A DNA stretch of 35,564 bases from CBFGTJ01 sp965651815 (GCA_965651815.1 CBFGTJ010000009.1:1-35564); one strand, 5' to 3'; shown: positions 7,595 to 16,280, numbered from the stretch's first letter. Notes: generated from the sequence alone by a model not told the origin. Translations and numbers: made by a program.

Positions 7595-8455
7595 TCAGCC
7601 CTCCAGCCCGCGCAGCATCGCGGTCTGGGTGAGCGTCGCCACGTGGGTGCCCGACTCGCTCCACAGGTGCGCGATGCCCGTGGCCAGCCCGTTGCCGACG
7701 TGCGTGCACCACGAGTCGATGCCGACCCAGGTCCCGCGGATCGGTGCGAGCACCTGCACGTCCAGCTGGAGCGACACGCTGCCGACCGGCCGGTCGCCGC
7801 CGCCGAGCGCGACGACGAGGGCGGAGCCCAGCGCGTCGCCCGGGATCGGCAGCAGCGCGGGGTTCCAGTCGGTGCCCTCCGGGGCGGGCGGCTCGGTGAA
7901 CCGGAACCACAACGCCTGGCGAGGGAGCGACTCCCCGGCCGTGGTGGTGCCCGCCGCGGCGCCGGCGCCGCTCGCGACGTGCCACTCGGTGTTGTCGAGG
8001 AAGCCCAGCGGGAACTCGTTGTCGAAGGCCCGGTCCGGCGGCTCCACCGGCGCCTCGCCGAGCTCGGCGGGGCGGGGGAGCGGTGCGAGCCGCGGGCCGG
8101 GCAACGTCGGGTCGGTGAACACGGCGTTCACCGCGACGCTCACCGCGCCCTCGGGCGCGGTGGCGTCGCGCAGCGTTCCCTGCACCTGCGCACCACGGCG
8201 GCCGCTGCGCAGCACCTCGACGCGGGTCTCGACGGGACCGCACGCCACGGGCCGGCAGAACACGGCGCTCGCGCTCGCGAGGGACAGGTCAGCGCGGTCC
8301 AGCACCGCGTCCATGGCCCGCAGCGCCGCGGCCATCACCACCCCGCCCTGCGCGAAGTACAGGCCCCACGCGTCGGTGATGATCGACCGTGCCAGGCCCG
8401 GCCGGGCCTCGTCGAGCACGGGCGTGGTGTCGGTGAGGATGTTCGGGGTGGCCAT
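7595..8455 (-). CDS. Acyl-CoA thioesterase, TesB-like double hotdog
   Basis: A 286-residue protein with two hotdog halves (about residues 20-115 and 180-286), matching the length and layout of TesB/4HBT_3 thioesterases, which hydrolyse acyl-CoAs to free acid and CoA. The C-terminal half ends with the family-like strand pattern GIAHLWSESGTHVATLTQ. The ATG at 8455 is preferred over the upstream frame extension to 8569: the family homology begins there, GGGAGA precedes it, and the extension would read through the inverted repeat at 8511-8552. It is divergent from the crotonase/CoA-transferase operon across operator site 3. In such pathways these enzymes often release stalled CoA esters; the substrate is unknown. 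Confidence 0.82.
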   Translation of the reverse strand: MATPNILTDTTPVLDEARPGLARSIITDAWGLYFAQGGVVMAAALRAMDAVLDRADLSLASASAVFCRPVACGPVETRVEVLRSGRRGAQVQGTLRDATAPEGAVSVAVNAVFTDPTLPGPRLAPLPRPAELGEAPVEPPDRAFDNEFPLGFLDNTEWHVASGAGAAAGTTTAGESLPRQALWFRFTEPPAPEGTDWNPALLPIPGDALGSALVVALGGGDRPVGSVSLQLDVQVLAPIRGTWVGIDSWCTHVGNGLATGIAHLWSESGTHVATLTQTAMLRGLEG

Positions 8456-8510
8456 GGGAGGGAAGTCTCCCGCAGCGACCGCGCCCAGCGGGAACCCGCT
8501 GCACCCGCTC

Positions 8511-8552
8511 CGTTCGTCAGATGACCACGTGGAGCGCGTCATCTGCCGAACG
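8511..8552. repeat. 15-bp inverted repeat with wide-spaced operator half-sites
   Basis: The arm CGTTCGTCAGATGAC (8511-8525) is matched by GTCATCTGCCGAACG (8538-8552) with one mismatch and a 12-base spacer. The inner part AGATGAC-N12-GTCATCT uses the same half-site (GTCATCT) as the right side of operator sites 1, 3, 4 and 8, but with a 12-base instead of a 6-base spacer. It lies between the thioesterase and the second crotonase gene, 60 bp from site 3. It could be a second operator or an RNA hairpin. Confidence 0.6.
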
Positions 8553-8611
8553 AAACGGCGGCCGACCACCCCTCCGGTCGTGGACCCGGCCAGCGATGCC
8601 CCATGGGGCTA

Positions 8612-8631
8612 ATCTGACATCCACGTCATCT
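8612..8631 (+). promoter_or_regulatory. Regulon operator site 3 (ATCTGACATCCACGTCATCT)
   Basis: The exact core is at 8615-8628, close to consensus over all 20 bases. A likely -10 hexamer, TAATCT (8610-8615), runs into the operator, so the predicted transcription start lies inside it. It lies 43 bp upstream of the second crotonase gene and is also in reach of the divergent thioesterase promoter. Confidence 0.82.
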
Positions 8632-8674
8632 TTGCACGACACGCTCGTCGGCGACGATCGAGAGGAGCGCCGCG

Positions 8675-9577
8675 ATGCCCGAGTACGACTTCCTCCGCTA
8701 CGAGTCCTTCGACGACGGGGCGATCGTGCGGATCCTGCTGGACCGCCCCGAGGCCCGCAACGCGCAGAACCGCGGCCTGCTCGTCGAGCTCGACGCGGCC
8801 TTCCGCGCGGCCGAGGCGGACGACGCCTGCAGGGTGGTGGTGCTCGGCGGGACGGGGCCGCTGTTCTCCTCGGGCCACGACCTGGGCTCCCCGCAGGCGA
8901 TGGAGGAGTACCGCAGCCACCCGACGATGTCGATCGACGGCGCGACGCGCGAGGGCGCCGAGTCCCTGATGCTGCAGGAGTGGCACTACTACTTCCAGAA
9001 CACCCTGCGGTGGCGGAACCTCCGCAAGATCACGATCGCCCAGGTGCAGGGGCCGGTGTACGCCGCCGGGCTGATGCTGATGTGGGCCTGCGACCTCATC
9101 GTCGGCGCCGACGACACGGTCTTCGCGGACGTGGTCGGCACGCGGCTCGGCATGTGCGGCCTGGAGTACTTCGCGCACCCGTGGGAGCTCGGGGCACGCA
9201 AGGCCAAGGAGCTGCTGCTCACCGGTGACTCGATCGACGTGCACGAGGCGCACCGCCTCGGGATGGTCTCCAAGGTCTTCCCACGGGACGAGCTCGAGGA
9301 CCGCACCCTGGAGTTCGCACGCCGCATCGCCGCCCTGCCGACGATGACCGCGCTCCTCATCAAGGAGTCGGTGAACCAGACCCTCGACAACCAGGGCTTC
9401 TACAACTCGCTGCAGGCGTGTTTCACTCTGCACCAGCTGAACCACTCCCACTGGGCCCAGGTGCACGACGACCGCTGGCCGGCCGCGCGCCCCGAGGACG
9501 GCGTGCCCGCGTGGAGGGACCAGCCCCCCGTGGTCCTCGCCGAGAAGGACACGGTGCGCGCCGCGGACCCGTCCTGA
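8675..9577 (+). CDS. Crotonase-fold (enoyl-CoA hydratase/isomerase family) protein, long form
   Basis: A 300-residue crotonase-superfamily protein, about 35 residues longer than a typical hydratase because of an insertion near residues 75-110 and a C-terminal tail. SSGHDL (65-70) and GPVYAAGLML (126-135) form the expected CoA and oxyanion-hole segments. Both classical hydratase Glu positions are hydrophobic here (Met134 and Val154 by hand alignment), so the reaction may not be ordinary hydration; Glu164 and Asp152 are nearby candidates for catalysis. The ATG start has GAGAGGAG upstream. It heads an operon with the CoA-transferase gene and is driven from operator site 3. Confidence 0.85.
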   Translation: MPEYDFLRYESFDDGAIVRILLDRPEARNAQNRGLLVELDAAFRAAEADDACRVVVLGGTGPLFSSGHDLGSPQAMEEYRSHPTMSIDGATREGAESLMLQEWHYYFQNTLRWRNLRKITIAQVQGPVYAAGLMLMWACDLIVGADDTVFADVVGTRLGMCGLEYFAHPWELGARKAKELLLTGDSIDVHEAHRLGMVSKVFPRDELEDRTLEFARRIAALPTMTALLIKESVNQTLDNQGFYNSLQACFTLHQLNHSHWAQVHDDRWPAARPEDGVPAWRDQPPVVLAEKDTVRAADPS

Positions 9578-9613
9578 GCGCGCGCAGGGACCCCACGACA
9601 GGAGGAGCACGAC

Positions 9614-10834
9614 ATGGCGGGACCGCTGGAGGGGATCCGGGTCATCGAGGTCGCGAGCTGGATGTTCGTGCCATCGGGCGGCTCCGTGCTCGTCGACTGG
9701 GGCGCGGACGTCATCAAGGTCGAGCACCCCGACACCGGCGACCCCCAGCGGGGGCTCGTCACCTCGGGCCTGTTGCCGGGCGGCGCGGATGCCGTGAACT
9801 TCATGATCGAGCAGCCGAACCGGGGCAAGCGCTCCGTGGGCATCGACCTGTCGACCGCCGACGGCCACGAGGTGCTCATGGACCTCGTCCGCGAGGCGGA
9901 CGTCTTCCTCACGAACCACCTGCCGCAGGTGCGCTCGAAGCTGCGCATCGAGGTCGAGGACCTGCGCGCCGTGAACCCCGACCTCATCGTCGCCCGCGGC
10001 TCGGGCACCGGGCCGCGGGGACCCGAGGCGCACAAGGGCGGCTACGACGGGGCGTCGTTCTGGGCGCGTGGCGGCATGGGGATGACGATGCCGGAGAACG
10101 CCGCCGGCTGGCCCCCGGCGCAGATCTCCCCCGCGTTCGGCGACGTGATGGGTGGCATGTCGATCGCGGGTGCCATCGCCGCGGCGTTGCTGCACCGTGA
10201 GCGCACCGGGGAGGCGACCGTCGTCGACGTCTCGCTCCTCGCCACGGCGATGTGGCAGCTCTCGCCGATGATCATCGCGTCGAAGCTGTTCGGGTTCTCG
10301 AAGATCCCCCAGGGCGACCGGACGAAGATGTCGAACCCGGGCGTGAACACCTACCGCACCTCCGACGGACGCTTCATCGCGCTGATGCTGTTGCAGTCCG
10401 ACAAGCACTGGGCCGACCTCGTGGCGCGGCTCGGGCGGCCCGACATGGCCACCGACCCGCGCTTCGTCGACTCGACCGCCCGCGCCGAGCATGCCTCGGA
10501 GTGCATCGCCGAGCTGGACGCCGCGTTCGGGGCCCACCCGCTGTCGCACTGGCGCGAGGCGTTCGAGGACTTCGAGGGCGTGTGGGCGCCGTTCCAGACC
10601 CTCGACGAGCTGTACTCCGACGTCGAGGTGGTCGCGAACGGCTACCTGCCGTCGATGACCGCCGGCAACGGGCAGGAGGTCCAGCTCGTGGCGAGCCCCG
10701 CCCAGTTCGACGAGACGACCGTGCAGGTGGACCGCGCGCCGGAGCACGGCGAGCACACCGAGCTGGTGCTCATGGAGGTCGGCTACGACTGGGACCGGAT
10801 CGCCGCGCTGAAGGAGTCCGGCGCCATCCTCTGA
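9614..10834 (+). CDS. CaiB/BaiF-type (family III) CoA-transferase
   Basis: A 406-residue family III CoA-transferase, which moves CoA between carboxylic acids through aspartyl intermediates. The N-terminus (GIRVIEVASWMFVPSGG), the NRGKRSVGIDL stretch (69-79) and the catalytic-type Asp177 in FGDVMGG are typical. The length is normal. The start has AGGAGG upstream and follows the crotonase gene by 36 bp, so the two are co-transcribed. In a catabolic operon it could activate the incoming acid or recycle CoA from a product such as succinyl- or acetyl-CoA; the donor cannot be told from sequence. It ends in a hairpin shared with the convergent acyl-CoA dehydrogenase. Confidence 0.9.
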   Translation: MAGPLEGIRVIEVASWMFVPSGGSVLVDWGADVIKVEHPDTGDPQRGLVTSGLLPGGADAVNFMIEQPNRGKRSVGIDLSTADGHEVLMDLVREADVFLTNHLPQVRSKLRIEVEDLRAVNPDLIVARGSGTGPRGPEAHKGGYDGASFWARGGMGMTMPENAAGWPPAQISPAFGDVMGGMSIAGAIAAALLHRERTGEATVVDVSLLATAMWQLSPMIIASKLFGFSKIPQGDRTKMSNPGVNTYRTSDGRFIALMLLQSDKHWADLVARLGRPDMATDPRFVDSTARAEHASECIAELDAAFGAHPLSHWREAFEDFEGVWAPFQTLDELYSDVEVVANGYLPSMTAGNGQEVQLVASPAQFDETTVQVDRAPEHGEHTELVLMEVGYDWDRIAALKESGAIL

Positions 10835-10835
10835 G

Positions 10836-10868
10836 CTGACGCGCCGGCACCTGGGGCCAGCGCGTCAG
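10836..10868. terminator. Hairpin between convergent operons
   Basis: CTGACGCGC (10836-10844) pairs with GCGCGTCAG (10860-10868), and an inner GGC/GCC pairs after one mismatch. It lies just after the CoA-transferase stop and before the stop of the convergent acyl-CoA dehydrogenase (10883). It probably terminates both. Confidence 0.6.
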
Positions 10869-10882
10869 GAGGGCGCAGCGGG

Positions 10883-12160
10883 TCAGCGGGTGCCGCCGCC
10901 CCTGGGGACCTCGCGGTAGGGGACCTCGTGGTCGCCGGCGGCCTCGCGGGGCATGCCGAGCAGCCGCTCGCTGATGATGTTGCGCTGGATCTCGTTCGAC
11001 CCGCCGCCGAGCGACGCGCCCTGCCGGGCGAGGCTCGACACGCCGACGTCGCTGCCGGGCCCACCGTCGGTGGGCCACGCCACCGCGTCCTCCCCGGCGA
11101 GGGTCAGCGCGAGCTCGGAGCGCCGCATGATCGAGGTGCCGTGGAACAGCTTCATGATCGCCCCGGCAGGCGGGGGCATCGCCCCGCAGGCCATCCCCTG
11201 GGTGACCCGCCGCACCAGGTGGCGACCGACCAGCGACTGGACGTGCGCCTCGGCGAGGGTCCGGCGGGCGCCGGTGTCGTGCTCGAGGCCCCGAGCGCGG
11301 AGCAGCTCCACGAGGTCGTCGCTCGGGCCGCCGGTCTCGCGGCCCACCGGGCGGCCGCTGGTGTAGGGGGACCCGCCGCCGACGGCCATCCGCTCGTGGA
11401 CGAGCAGCCGGGTCGCCACCGACCACCCCTGGTCGACCTCGCCGACCACGTCGCTCGCCGGCACGACCACGTCGTCGAAGAACTCCTGGCAGAACTCCTC
11501 GGACCCGTCGACCTGGCGGATGCGCTCGACCGTGACGCCGGGCTGGTGGATCTTGACGATGAACATCGTCAACCCGCGGTGCTTGGGCACGTCCCAGTTC
11601 GTGCGGGCCAGGCACATCGCGTAGTCCGCGACGTACGCGCCGGACGACCAGATCTTCGAGCCGTTGAGCACGAACACGTCGCCGTCGCGGTCCGCGCGCG
11701 TCAGCACCCCCGCCAGGTCGGAGCCACCGCTCGGCTCGGACAGGAACTGCACCCACAGCTCCTCGCCGCGCAGGATCGCCGGGAGGTGCCGCGCCTTCTG
11801 CTCGTGGGTCCCCACGTCCACCAGGGTCGCGGCGAGGATCCCGAGGGTCGGCACGTTCGTCGCGAAGGGCATGTCGTAGCCCTCGGCCTCGGCGGTGAAG
11901 GCCCGCTGGTGTGCCGGGGTCAGCCCCAGGCCCCCGTACTCGCGGGGGAAGCAGATGCCGGCGAACCCTCCCTCCCACAGCAGCCGCTGGAGCTGCCGCT
12001 CGTGCGCCCAGCGGGCCTCCGTGCGGTCGTCGGGATCCTCGGGCGCCGGTGGGAGGTGCTCCCTGATCCACGCCCGAGCCCTGGCGCGGAACTCCTCGAC
12101 CGGCTCGATCTCCGGCTCCTGGCCCGCTGCCGCCTCGGTGGTCGTCGCGCCGGTGCTCAC
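10883..12160 (-). CDS. Acyl-CoA dehydrogenase, alpha-type (catalytic) subunit
   Basis: A 425-residue FAD-dependent acyl-CoA dehydrogenase that puts a 2,3 double bond into an acyl-CoA. Family motifs include SEPSGGSDL (141-149), NGSKIWSSGA (166-175) and GGGSNEIQRNIISERLLG near the C-terminus. The Glu of the medium-chain YEGT motif is absent. Instead Glu256 in VHER sits where isovaleryl-CoA dehydrogenase and the mycobacterial heteromeric FadE enzymes have their catalytic Glu. The GTG start overlaps the stop of the upstream beta-type subunit by 4 bp (GTGA), which suggests an alpha2beta2 complex. The polar tail after the LLGMPRE motif is about 20 residues longer than in the paralogues. Confidence 0.9.
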   Translation of the reverse strand: MSTGATTTEAAAGQEPEIEPVEEFRARARAWIREHLPPAPEDPDDRTEARWAHERQLQRLLWEGGFAGICFPREYGGLGLTPAHQRAFTAEAEGYDMPFATNVPTLGILAATLVDVGTHEQKARHLPAILRGEELWVQFLSEPSGGSDLAGVLTRADRDGDVFVLNGSKIWSSGAYVADYAMCLARTNWDVPKHRGLTMFIVKIHQPGVTVERIRQVDGSEEFCQEFFDDVVVPASDVVGEVDQGWSVATRLLVHERMAVGGGSPYTSGRPVGRETGGPSDDLVELLRARGLEHDTGARRTLAEAHVQSLVGRHLVRRVTQGMACGAMPPPAGAIMKLFHGTSIMRRSELALTLAGEDAVAWPTDGGPGSDVGVSSLARQGASLGGGSNEIQRNIISERLLGMPREAAGDHEVPYREVPRGGGTR

Positions 12161-13284
12161 GCCGCCGCTCCCGCCGGTGCCGCGCGGTCGTCGAGCAGGA
12201 GGGCGGCGATCCGGTCGGCGTGCTCCTGCGGGGTCCCGTGGGTCGCCCGGCCGGTGGTGGCGCGCCGCAGGTACAGGTGCAGGTCGTGCTCCCAGGTCAC
12301 GCCGATCCCGCCGTGCAGCTGGACGCAGTCCTGGACCAGCTCGGTGGCGCGCGGGCCGATCCACGCCTTCGCCGCGCTGGTGAGCTCGGCGGCGTCGTCC
12401 TGCTCGGCCGCCACCGCCCGGGCCGCGCCGGTCGCGATCGCGTGGCAGGTCTCCAGCACGACCCGGTCGTCCGCGACGCGGTGCTTCAGCGCCTGGTAGG
12501 ACGCGAGCGGGCGACCGAACGACCAGCGGTCGCCCAGGTACTCGATCGTCATCGACAGCACGTGGTCCATCACGCCGACCATCTCGGCGCACTGCAGGAC
12601 GCACGCGACCTGCAGCGCCCGCTCGACGTCCGCCGATGCGGCTCCCGGCTCGCCGACGATCCCGTCGGCGGGGACCCGCACCTCGTCGAAGCGCACCTCG
12701 GCGAAGCGGCGGACGAGGTCGAGGCCGGCCATCGGGGTGACCGTCACCCCCGCCGTGCCGGCGGGCACCAGCACCTGGCTCGTGCCGCCGTCGTGCGCGA
12801 CGCCGACGAGCAGGTGATCGGCCCGGGCAGCGGCCTCGACGGGGGAGCAGGTGCCGGACAGGACCAGCCCGTCGCCGTCGCGCCGCCCCGCCACCGGGTG
12901 GCGACCGCACCACGCGGCGACCGCGGTGCCGGAGAGGAGCCCGGGCAGCACCTGCCCGCGCTGCGCGTCGGTCCCGCGGCGGGCGAGGGCGTCGGCGACC
13001 ACGTTCACCGGCAACAGCGGACCGGGGGCGACGGTGCGGCCGAACTCCTCGGCGACGAGCACCAGGTCCGACAGCCCGTGGCGCGACAGCGCGCCACCAC
13101 CATCCGCCTCGGGGACGAGGAGCGAGGTCCACCCCAGCCCGGCCCCGCGCTCCCACGTGCCGGCGTCGAAGCCGTCCGGGTGGTGCTCGAGGGCGCGCAC
13201 GGCGCTCGGCGGGCACTCCGCTGCGAGGAGGCGGCGGGTGGCGTCGAGGAACACCTGCTGCTCGTCGCTCAGCTCCAGCTCCAA
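12157..13284 (-). CDS. Acyl-CoA dehydrogenase, beta-type partner subunit
   Basis: A 375-residue acyl-CoA dehydrogenase-like protein of the short partner class. It starts with the typical LSDEQQVFLDATRRLL helix, has a reduced middle beta domain and ends with the VQLHGGIGVTWEHDLHLYLRR motif. It lacks the TSEIQRN tail and the HER catalytic Glu of alpha subunits, and is expected to contribute FAD and structural contacts to an alpha2beta2 enzyme with the overlapping downstream gene. The TTG start has GAGGGGG upstream. It is the first gene of a leftward operon facing the amidohydrolase-ligase operon across operator site 4. Confidence 0.88.
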   Translation of the reverse strand: MELELSDEQQVFLDATRRLLAAECPPSAVRALEHHPDGFDAGTWERGAGLGWTSLLVPEADGGGALSRHGLSDLVLVAEEFGRTVAPGPLLPVNVVADALARRGTDAQRGQVLPGLLSGTAVAAWCGRHPVAGRRDGDGLVLSGTCSPVEAAARADHLLVGVAHDGGTSQVLVPAGTAGVTVTPMAGLDLVRRFAEVRFDEVRVPADGIVGEPGAASADVERALQVACVLQCAEMVGVMDHVLSMTIEYLGDRWSFGRPLASYQALKHRVADDRVVLETCHAIATGAARAVAAEQDDAAELTSAAKAWIGPRATELVQDCVQLHGGIGVTWEHDLHLYLRRATTGRATHGTPQEHADRIAALLLDDRAAPAGAAA

Positions 13285-13358
13285 CGAGCCCCCTCGGGTC
13301 GGTGCGGCCTCCGGCTCTGCCGTGACCCTTCCACGTCCGTGGGGCGCAGTGTATGGTG

Positions 13359-13378
13359 ATCTAACATCGATGTCATCT
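13359..13378 (+). promoter_or_regulatory. Regulon operator site 4 (ATCTAACATCGATGTCATCT)
   Basis: The core TAAC-N6-GTCA at 13362-13375 has one mismatch, with a central palindrome ACATCGATGT. A -10-like TATGGT (13352-13357) ends 1 base before the element, so a rightward transcript would start inside the operator. It is shared by the leftward acyl-CoA dehydrogenase pair and the rightward amidohydrolase-ligase operon. Confidence 0.78.
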
Positions 13379-13424
13379 CCCGCGGACCACCCCGCGGGAC
13401 GCCGCTCGAGGTCCGGGGGGAGCC

Positions 13425-14618
13425 ATGCCGAGCCGCCAACTCGATTTCGAGGTGTTCGACGCCGACAACCACCTCTACGAGACCCGCGACGCCCTCACCC
13501 GCCACCTGCCGGAGCGCTACGACGGCCTGATCCGTTACGTCGAGGTCGACGGCCGGACGAAGATCGCGGTGAACGGCCGCATCAGCGAGTACATCCCGAA
13601 CCCGACCTTCGACCGCGTCGCCCGCCCGGGTGCCCAGGAGGAGTACTTCCGCAGGGGCAACCCCGAGGGCAAGAGCCGGCGCGAGTTGATGGGCCGGGGG
13701 ATGGACGCCATCCCCGCGTTCCGCGAGCCGGGTCCCCGCCTGGAGCTCATGGACGAACAGGGCATCGACCGGGCGATCATGTGGCCGACGCTCGCGAGCC
13801 TCGTGGAGGAGCGGCTGCGCGACGACCCCGACGCCACCCACGCGGTCGTGCACGCGCTGAACCGGTGGCTGCACGACGAGTGGACCTTCAACTACGAGGA
13901 CCGGATCTTCGCCGTCCCCGTGATCACGCTCCCCATCGTCGAGCGGGCCATCGAGGAGCTCGAGTACGTGCTCGGCCTCGGCGCGAAGGTCATCCTGATC
14001 CGGCCGGCGCCGGTGCCCGGCCTGCGCGGCACCCGGTCGTTCGCGCTCGAGGAGTTCGACCCGTTCTGGCGGATCGTCGAGGCGGAGGACGTGGTCGTCG
14101 GCATGCACGCCTCCGACAGCGGCTACCAGCGCTGGCTCAACGAGTGGGAGGGGATCAGCGACCGCGAGTTCACCCCGTTCAGGGGCGGCTCCGGCTTCGC
14201 CGCGATCATCGGGGGACAGCACCGGGAGATCACCGATACCGTGGCCTCCGCCATCGGCCACGGCCTGTGCACGAGGTTCCCGAAGCTGAAGATCATGCCC
14301 GTGGAGAACGGCAGCGGTTGGGTGCGACCCCTCATCGGCGACATGGAGCGCGCGTACCAGTTCAACCCGCACCTGTTCGAGGAGCACCCGGTGGACGTGC
14401 TGAAGCGCAACGTCTTCATCCACCCGTTCCACGAGGAGGACCCCAAGGGCCTGGTCGAGCTCGTCGGCGCTGACAACGTGCTGTTCGGCTCGGACTACCC
14501 GCACCCCGAGGGGATGGCGGACCCGATCACCTTCGTCGACGACCTCGAGGGCCTGCCCGAGGAGGACGTCGCGAAGGTCATGGGCGGCAACCTGGCGCGG
14601 CTGATGAACGTGGCCTAG
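13425..14618 (+). CDS. Amidohydrolase_2 family metal-dependent hydrolase (paralogue A)
   Basis: A 397-residue TIM-barrel protein of the amidohydrolase_2 (ACMSD-like) family. The N-terminal FDADNHLYE has the DxDxH arrangement (Asp12, Asp14, His16) of the metal site, and the C-terminal LFGSDYPHPEG supplies the conserved Asp. The family contains decarboxylases, hydratases and hydrolases, so the reaction is open. It is clearly paralogous to the gene at 26773-27975: both share the stretch NGRI/GGRI...IPNPTFD and the same length. The ATG start has GGGGGAG upstream. The ligase gene follows 3 bp after its stop, so the two act together. Confidence 0.85.
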   Translation: MPSRQLDFEVFDADNHLYETRDALTRHLPERYDGLIRYVEVDGRTKIAVNGRISEYIPNPTFDRVARPGAQEEYFRRGNPEGKSRRELMGRGMDAIPAFREPGPRLELMDEQGIDRAIMWPTLASLVEERLRDDPDATHAVVHALNRWLHDEWTFNYEDRIFAVPVITLPIVERAIEELEYVLGLGAKVILIRPAPVPGLRGTRSFALEEFDPFWRIVEAEDVVVGMHASDSGYQRWLNEWEGISDREFTPFRGGSGFAAIIGGQHREITDTVASAIGHGLCTRFPKLKIMPVENGSGWVRPLIGDMERAYQFNPHLFEEHPVDVLKRNVFIHPFHEEDPKGLVELVGADNVLFGSDYPHPEGMADPITFVDDLEGLPEEDVAKVMGGNLARLMNVA

Positions 14619-14621
14619 CCC

Positions 14622-16262
14622 GTGGCCCGCGCGCCGAGCTTCCCGGACTTCACCCCGACCAGCGGCGAGCTGGTCCGCACCTGTGCCCGACGCTGGGGCG
14701 ACAAGGACCTCGTCGTGCTCGGCGACGAGCGGCTCAGCTACGCGGCGTTGGAGGCGCGGTCCGCCGAGCTGGCCCGCGGGTTGCTCGCCGCCGGGGTCGG
14801 CAAGGGCACGCACGTCGGGCTGCTCGCGCCGAACGGCCCCGACTGGGTGGTGGGCTGGTTCGCCGCGACCCGCATCGGCGCGGTCGTCGCGCTGCTCAAC
14901 ACCTACGCCAAGGCCCGCGAGCTCGGCCGGGCGCTGCGCCACGGGGACGTCGCCCACCTCCTGACCGTGGGCACCCACCTCGGCCACGACTACCTGGACC
15001 GACTCGAGGAGGCGGCCCCGGGCCTCGCCACCGCCGAGGCCGCCCAGCTGGTGCTGGCCTCGCACCCCTACCTGCGCGCGGTGTGGACCTGGGACGCGAA
15101 GCCGCGCCCGTGGGCCGGCACCGTCGACGAGCTCGTCGCCGACGCCGGGCGGGTGCCCGCCGAGGTGCTCACCGCCGCCGAGGCCGAGGTCCACCCGTCG
15201 GACCCGATGGCGATGGTGTTCTCCTCCGGCTCGACCGGCGACCCGAAGGCCGCGGTGCACTCCCACGGCGCGGTCGTGCGCCACCCGCACAACCTCAACC
15301 AGCTGCGCGACCTCCGACCCGACGACGTGCTGTACACGCCGATGCCCCTGTTCTGGGTCGGCGGGTTCTCGTTCACGCTCGTCGCCGCGATGCACGCCGG
15401 GTGCACCGTCGTGTTCCAGGAGCAGTTCGAGCCGGGCGCGACCCTCGAGCTGATCGAGCGCGAGCGGGTCACCCAGGTGCTCGGCTGGCCCCACATGGCC
15501 AAGGCGCTCGTCGACCACCCGAGCTTCGGGGAACGGGACCTCTCCTCGGTGCGAGGCGGCAACGTGACGGCCCTGCTGCCCCAGGACCAGCAGGTGGACG
15601 CGGACGTGCCGAAGGCGACCTCGCTCGGCATGACCGAGACCCTCGGCCCGCACACCTTCGGCGACGGCTCACCACTGCCGCCGGAGAAGGCGGGCTCGTT
15701 CGGACCGTCGGTGCCCGGCGTCGAGCACAAGGTGGTCGACCCGGTCACCCTCGAGGAGCTGCCCGCCGGCGAGGTGGGCGAGCTGTGGCTGCGCGGCTAC
15801 TCGCTGATGCTCGCCCTCCACAAGCGCGAGCGGTCCGAGACGTTCACCCCGGACGGTTGGTACCGGACCGGCGACGCGGGGCGGTTCGACGAGGACGGGC
15901 ACTTCTACTTCACCGGCCGCATGGGCGACCTCGTCAAGACCTCGGGCATGAACGTCACCCCGCGCGAGGTGGAGGCGGTGCTGGAGGAGCAGCCGGAGGT
16001 GGCGATGGCGTTCGTGACCGGCATCGACCACCCCGAGCGCGGCCAGGACGTCGTCGCGGCCGTGGCGCTGCGGCCGGGGGAGTCGCTCACCGGGGACGAG
16101 GCGCGCCGCCGGGTCAAGGCGGAGCTCGCCTCCTACAAGGTGCCCCGGCACGTCGCCGTGTTCGGCGGCCAGGCGGAGCTGCCGATGCTGGAGTCCGGCA
16201 AGCTCGACCGGCGCCGGCTGGCGGCGATGCTCGCCGAACGCTTCGGCGCCACGCCCGGCTGA
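14622..16262 (+). CDS. Acyl-CoA ligase (AMP-binding, FadD-like)
   Basis: A 546-residue ANL-superfamily enzyme that activates a carboxylic acid to its CoA ester through an acyl-AMP. The phosphate-binding loop FSSGSTGDPKAA is at 200-211, followed by GMTE and by WYRTGDAGRF with the hinge Asp. The catalytic C-terminal Lys is Lys527 in SGKLDRRRL. The length and motif order are complete. The GTG start is 3 bp after the amidohydrolase stop. It is one of two ligases in the window; they are not close paralogues, which suggests that two different acids are activated. Confidence 0.9.
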   Translation: MARAPSFPDFTPTSGELVRTCARRWGDKDLVVLGDERLSYAALEARSAELARGLLAAGVGKGTHVGLLAPNGPDWVVGWFAATRIGAVVALLNTYAKARELGRALRHGDVAHLLTVGTHLGHDYLDRLEEAAPGLATAEAAQLVLASHPYLRAVWTWDAKPRPWAGTVDELVADAGRVPAEVLTAAEAEVHPSDPMAMVFSSGSTGDPKAAVHSHGAVVRHPHNLNQLRDLRPDDVLYTPMPLFWVGGFSFTLVAAMHAGCTVVFQEQFEPGATLELIERERVTQVLGWPHMAKALVDHPSFGERDLSSVRGGNVTALLPQDQQVDADVPKATSLGMTETLGPHTFGDGSPLPPEKAGSFGPSVPGVEHKVVDPVTLEELPAGEVGELWLRGYSLMLALHKRERSETFTPDGWYRTGDAGRFDEDGHFYFTGRMGDLVKTSGMNVTPREVEAVLEEQPEVAMAFVTGIDHPERGQDVVAAVALRPGESLTGDEARRRVKAELASYKVPRHVAVFGGQAELPMLESGKLDRRRLAAMLAERFGATPG

Positions 16263-16263
16263 C

Positions 16264-16280
16264 GAGCCGCTCCCGGGCTC
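16264..16280. terminator. Short hairpin between convergent genes
   Basis: GAGCC (16264-16268) pairs with GGCTC (16276-16280) with a 7-base loop, between the stops of the ligase and the thiolase-fold gene. The stem is only 5 bp, so this is a weak call. Confidence 0.3.

Noticed and set aside
8456..8569. N-terminal extension of the thioesterase to 8569
   Set aside because: It crosses the inverted repeat at 8511-8552 and has no similarity to the family; the ATG at 8455 has a ribosome-binding site and fits the family length.
10836..10868. CTGAC...GTCAG between convergent genes read as a further operator
   Set aside because: The half-sites are 23 bases apart, extended by GC-rich complementary arms, and there is no promoter here; a hairpin terminator explains it better.
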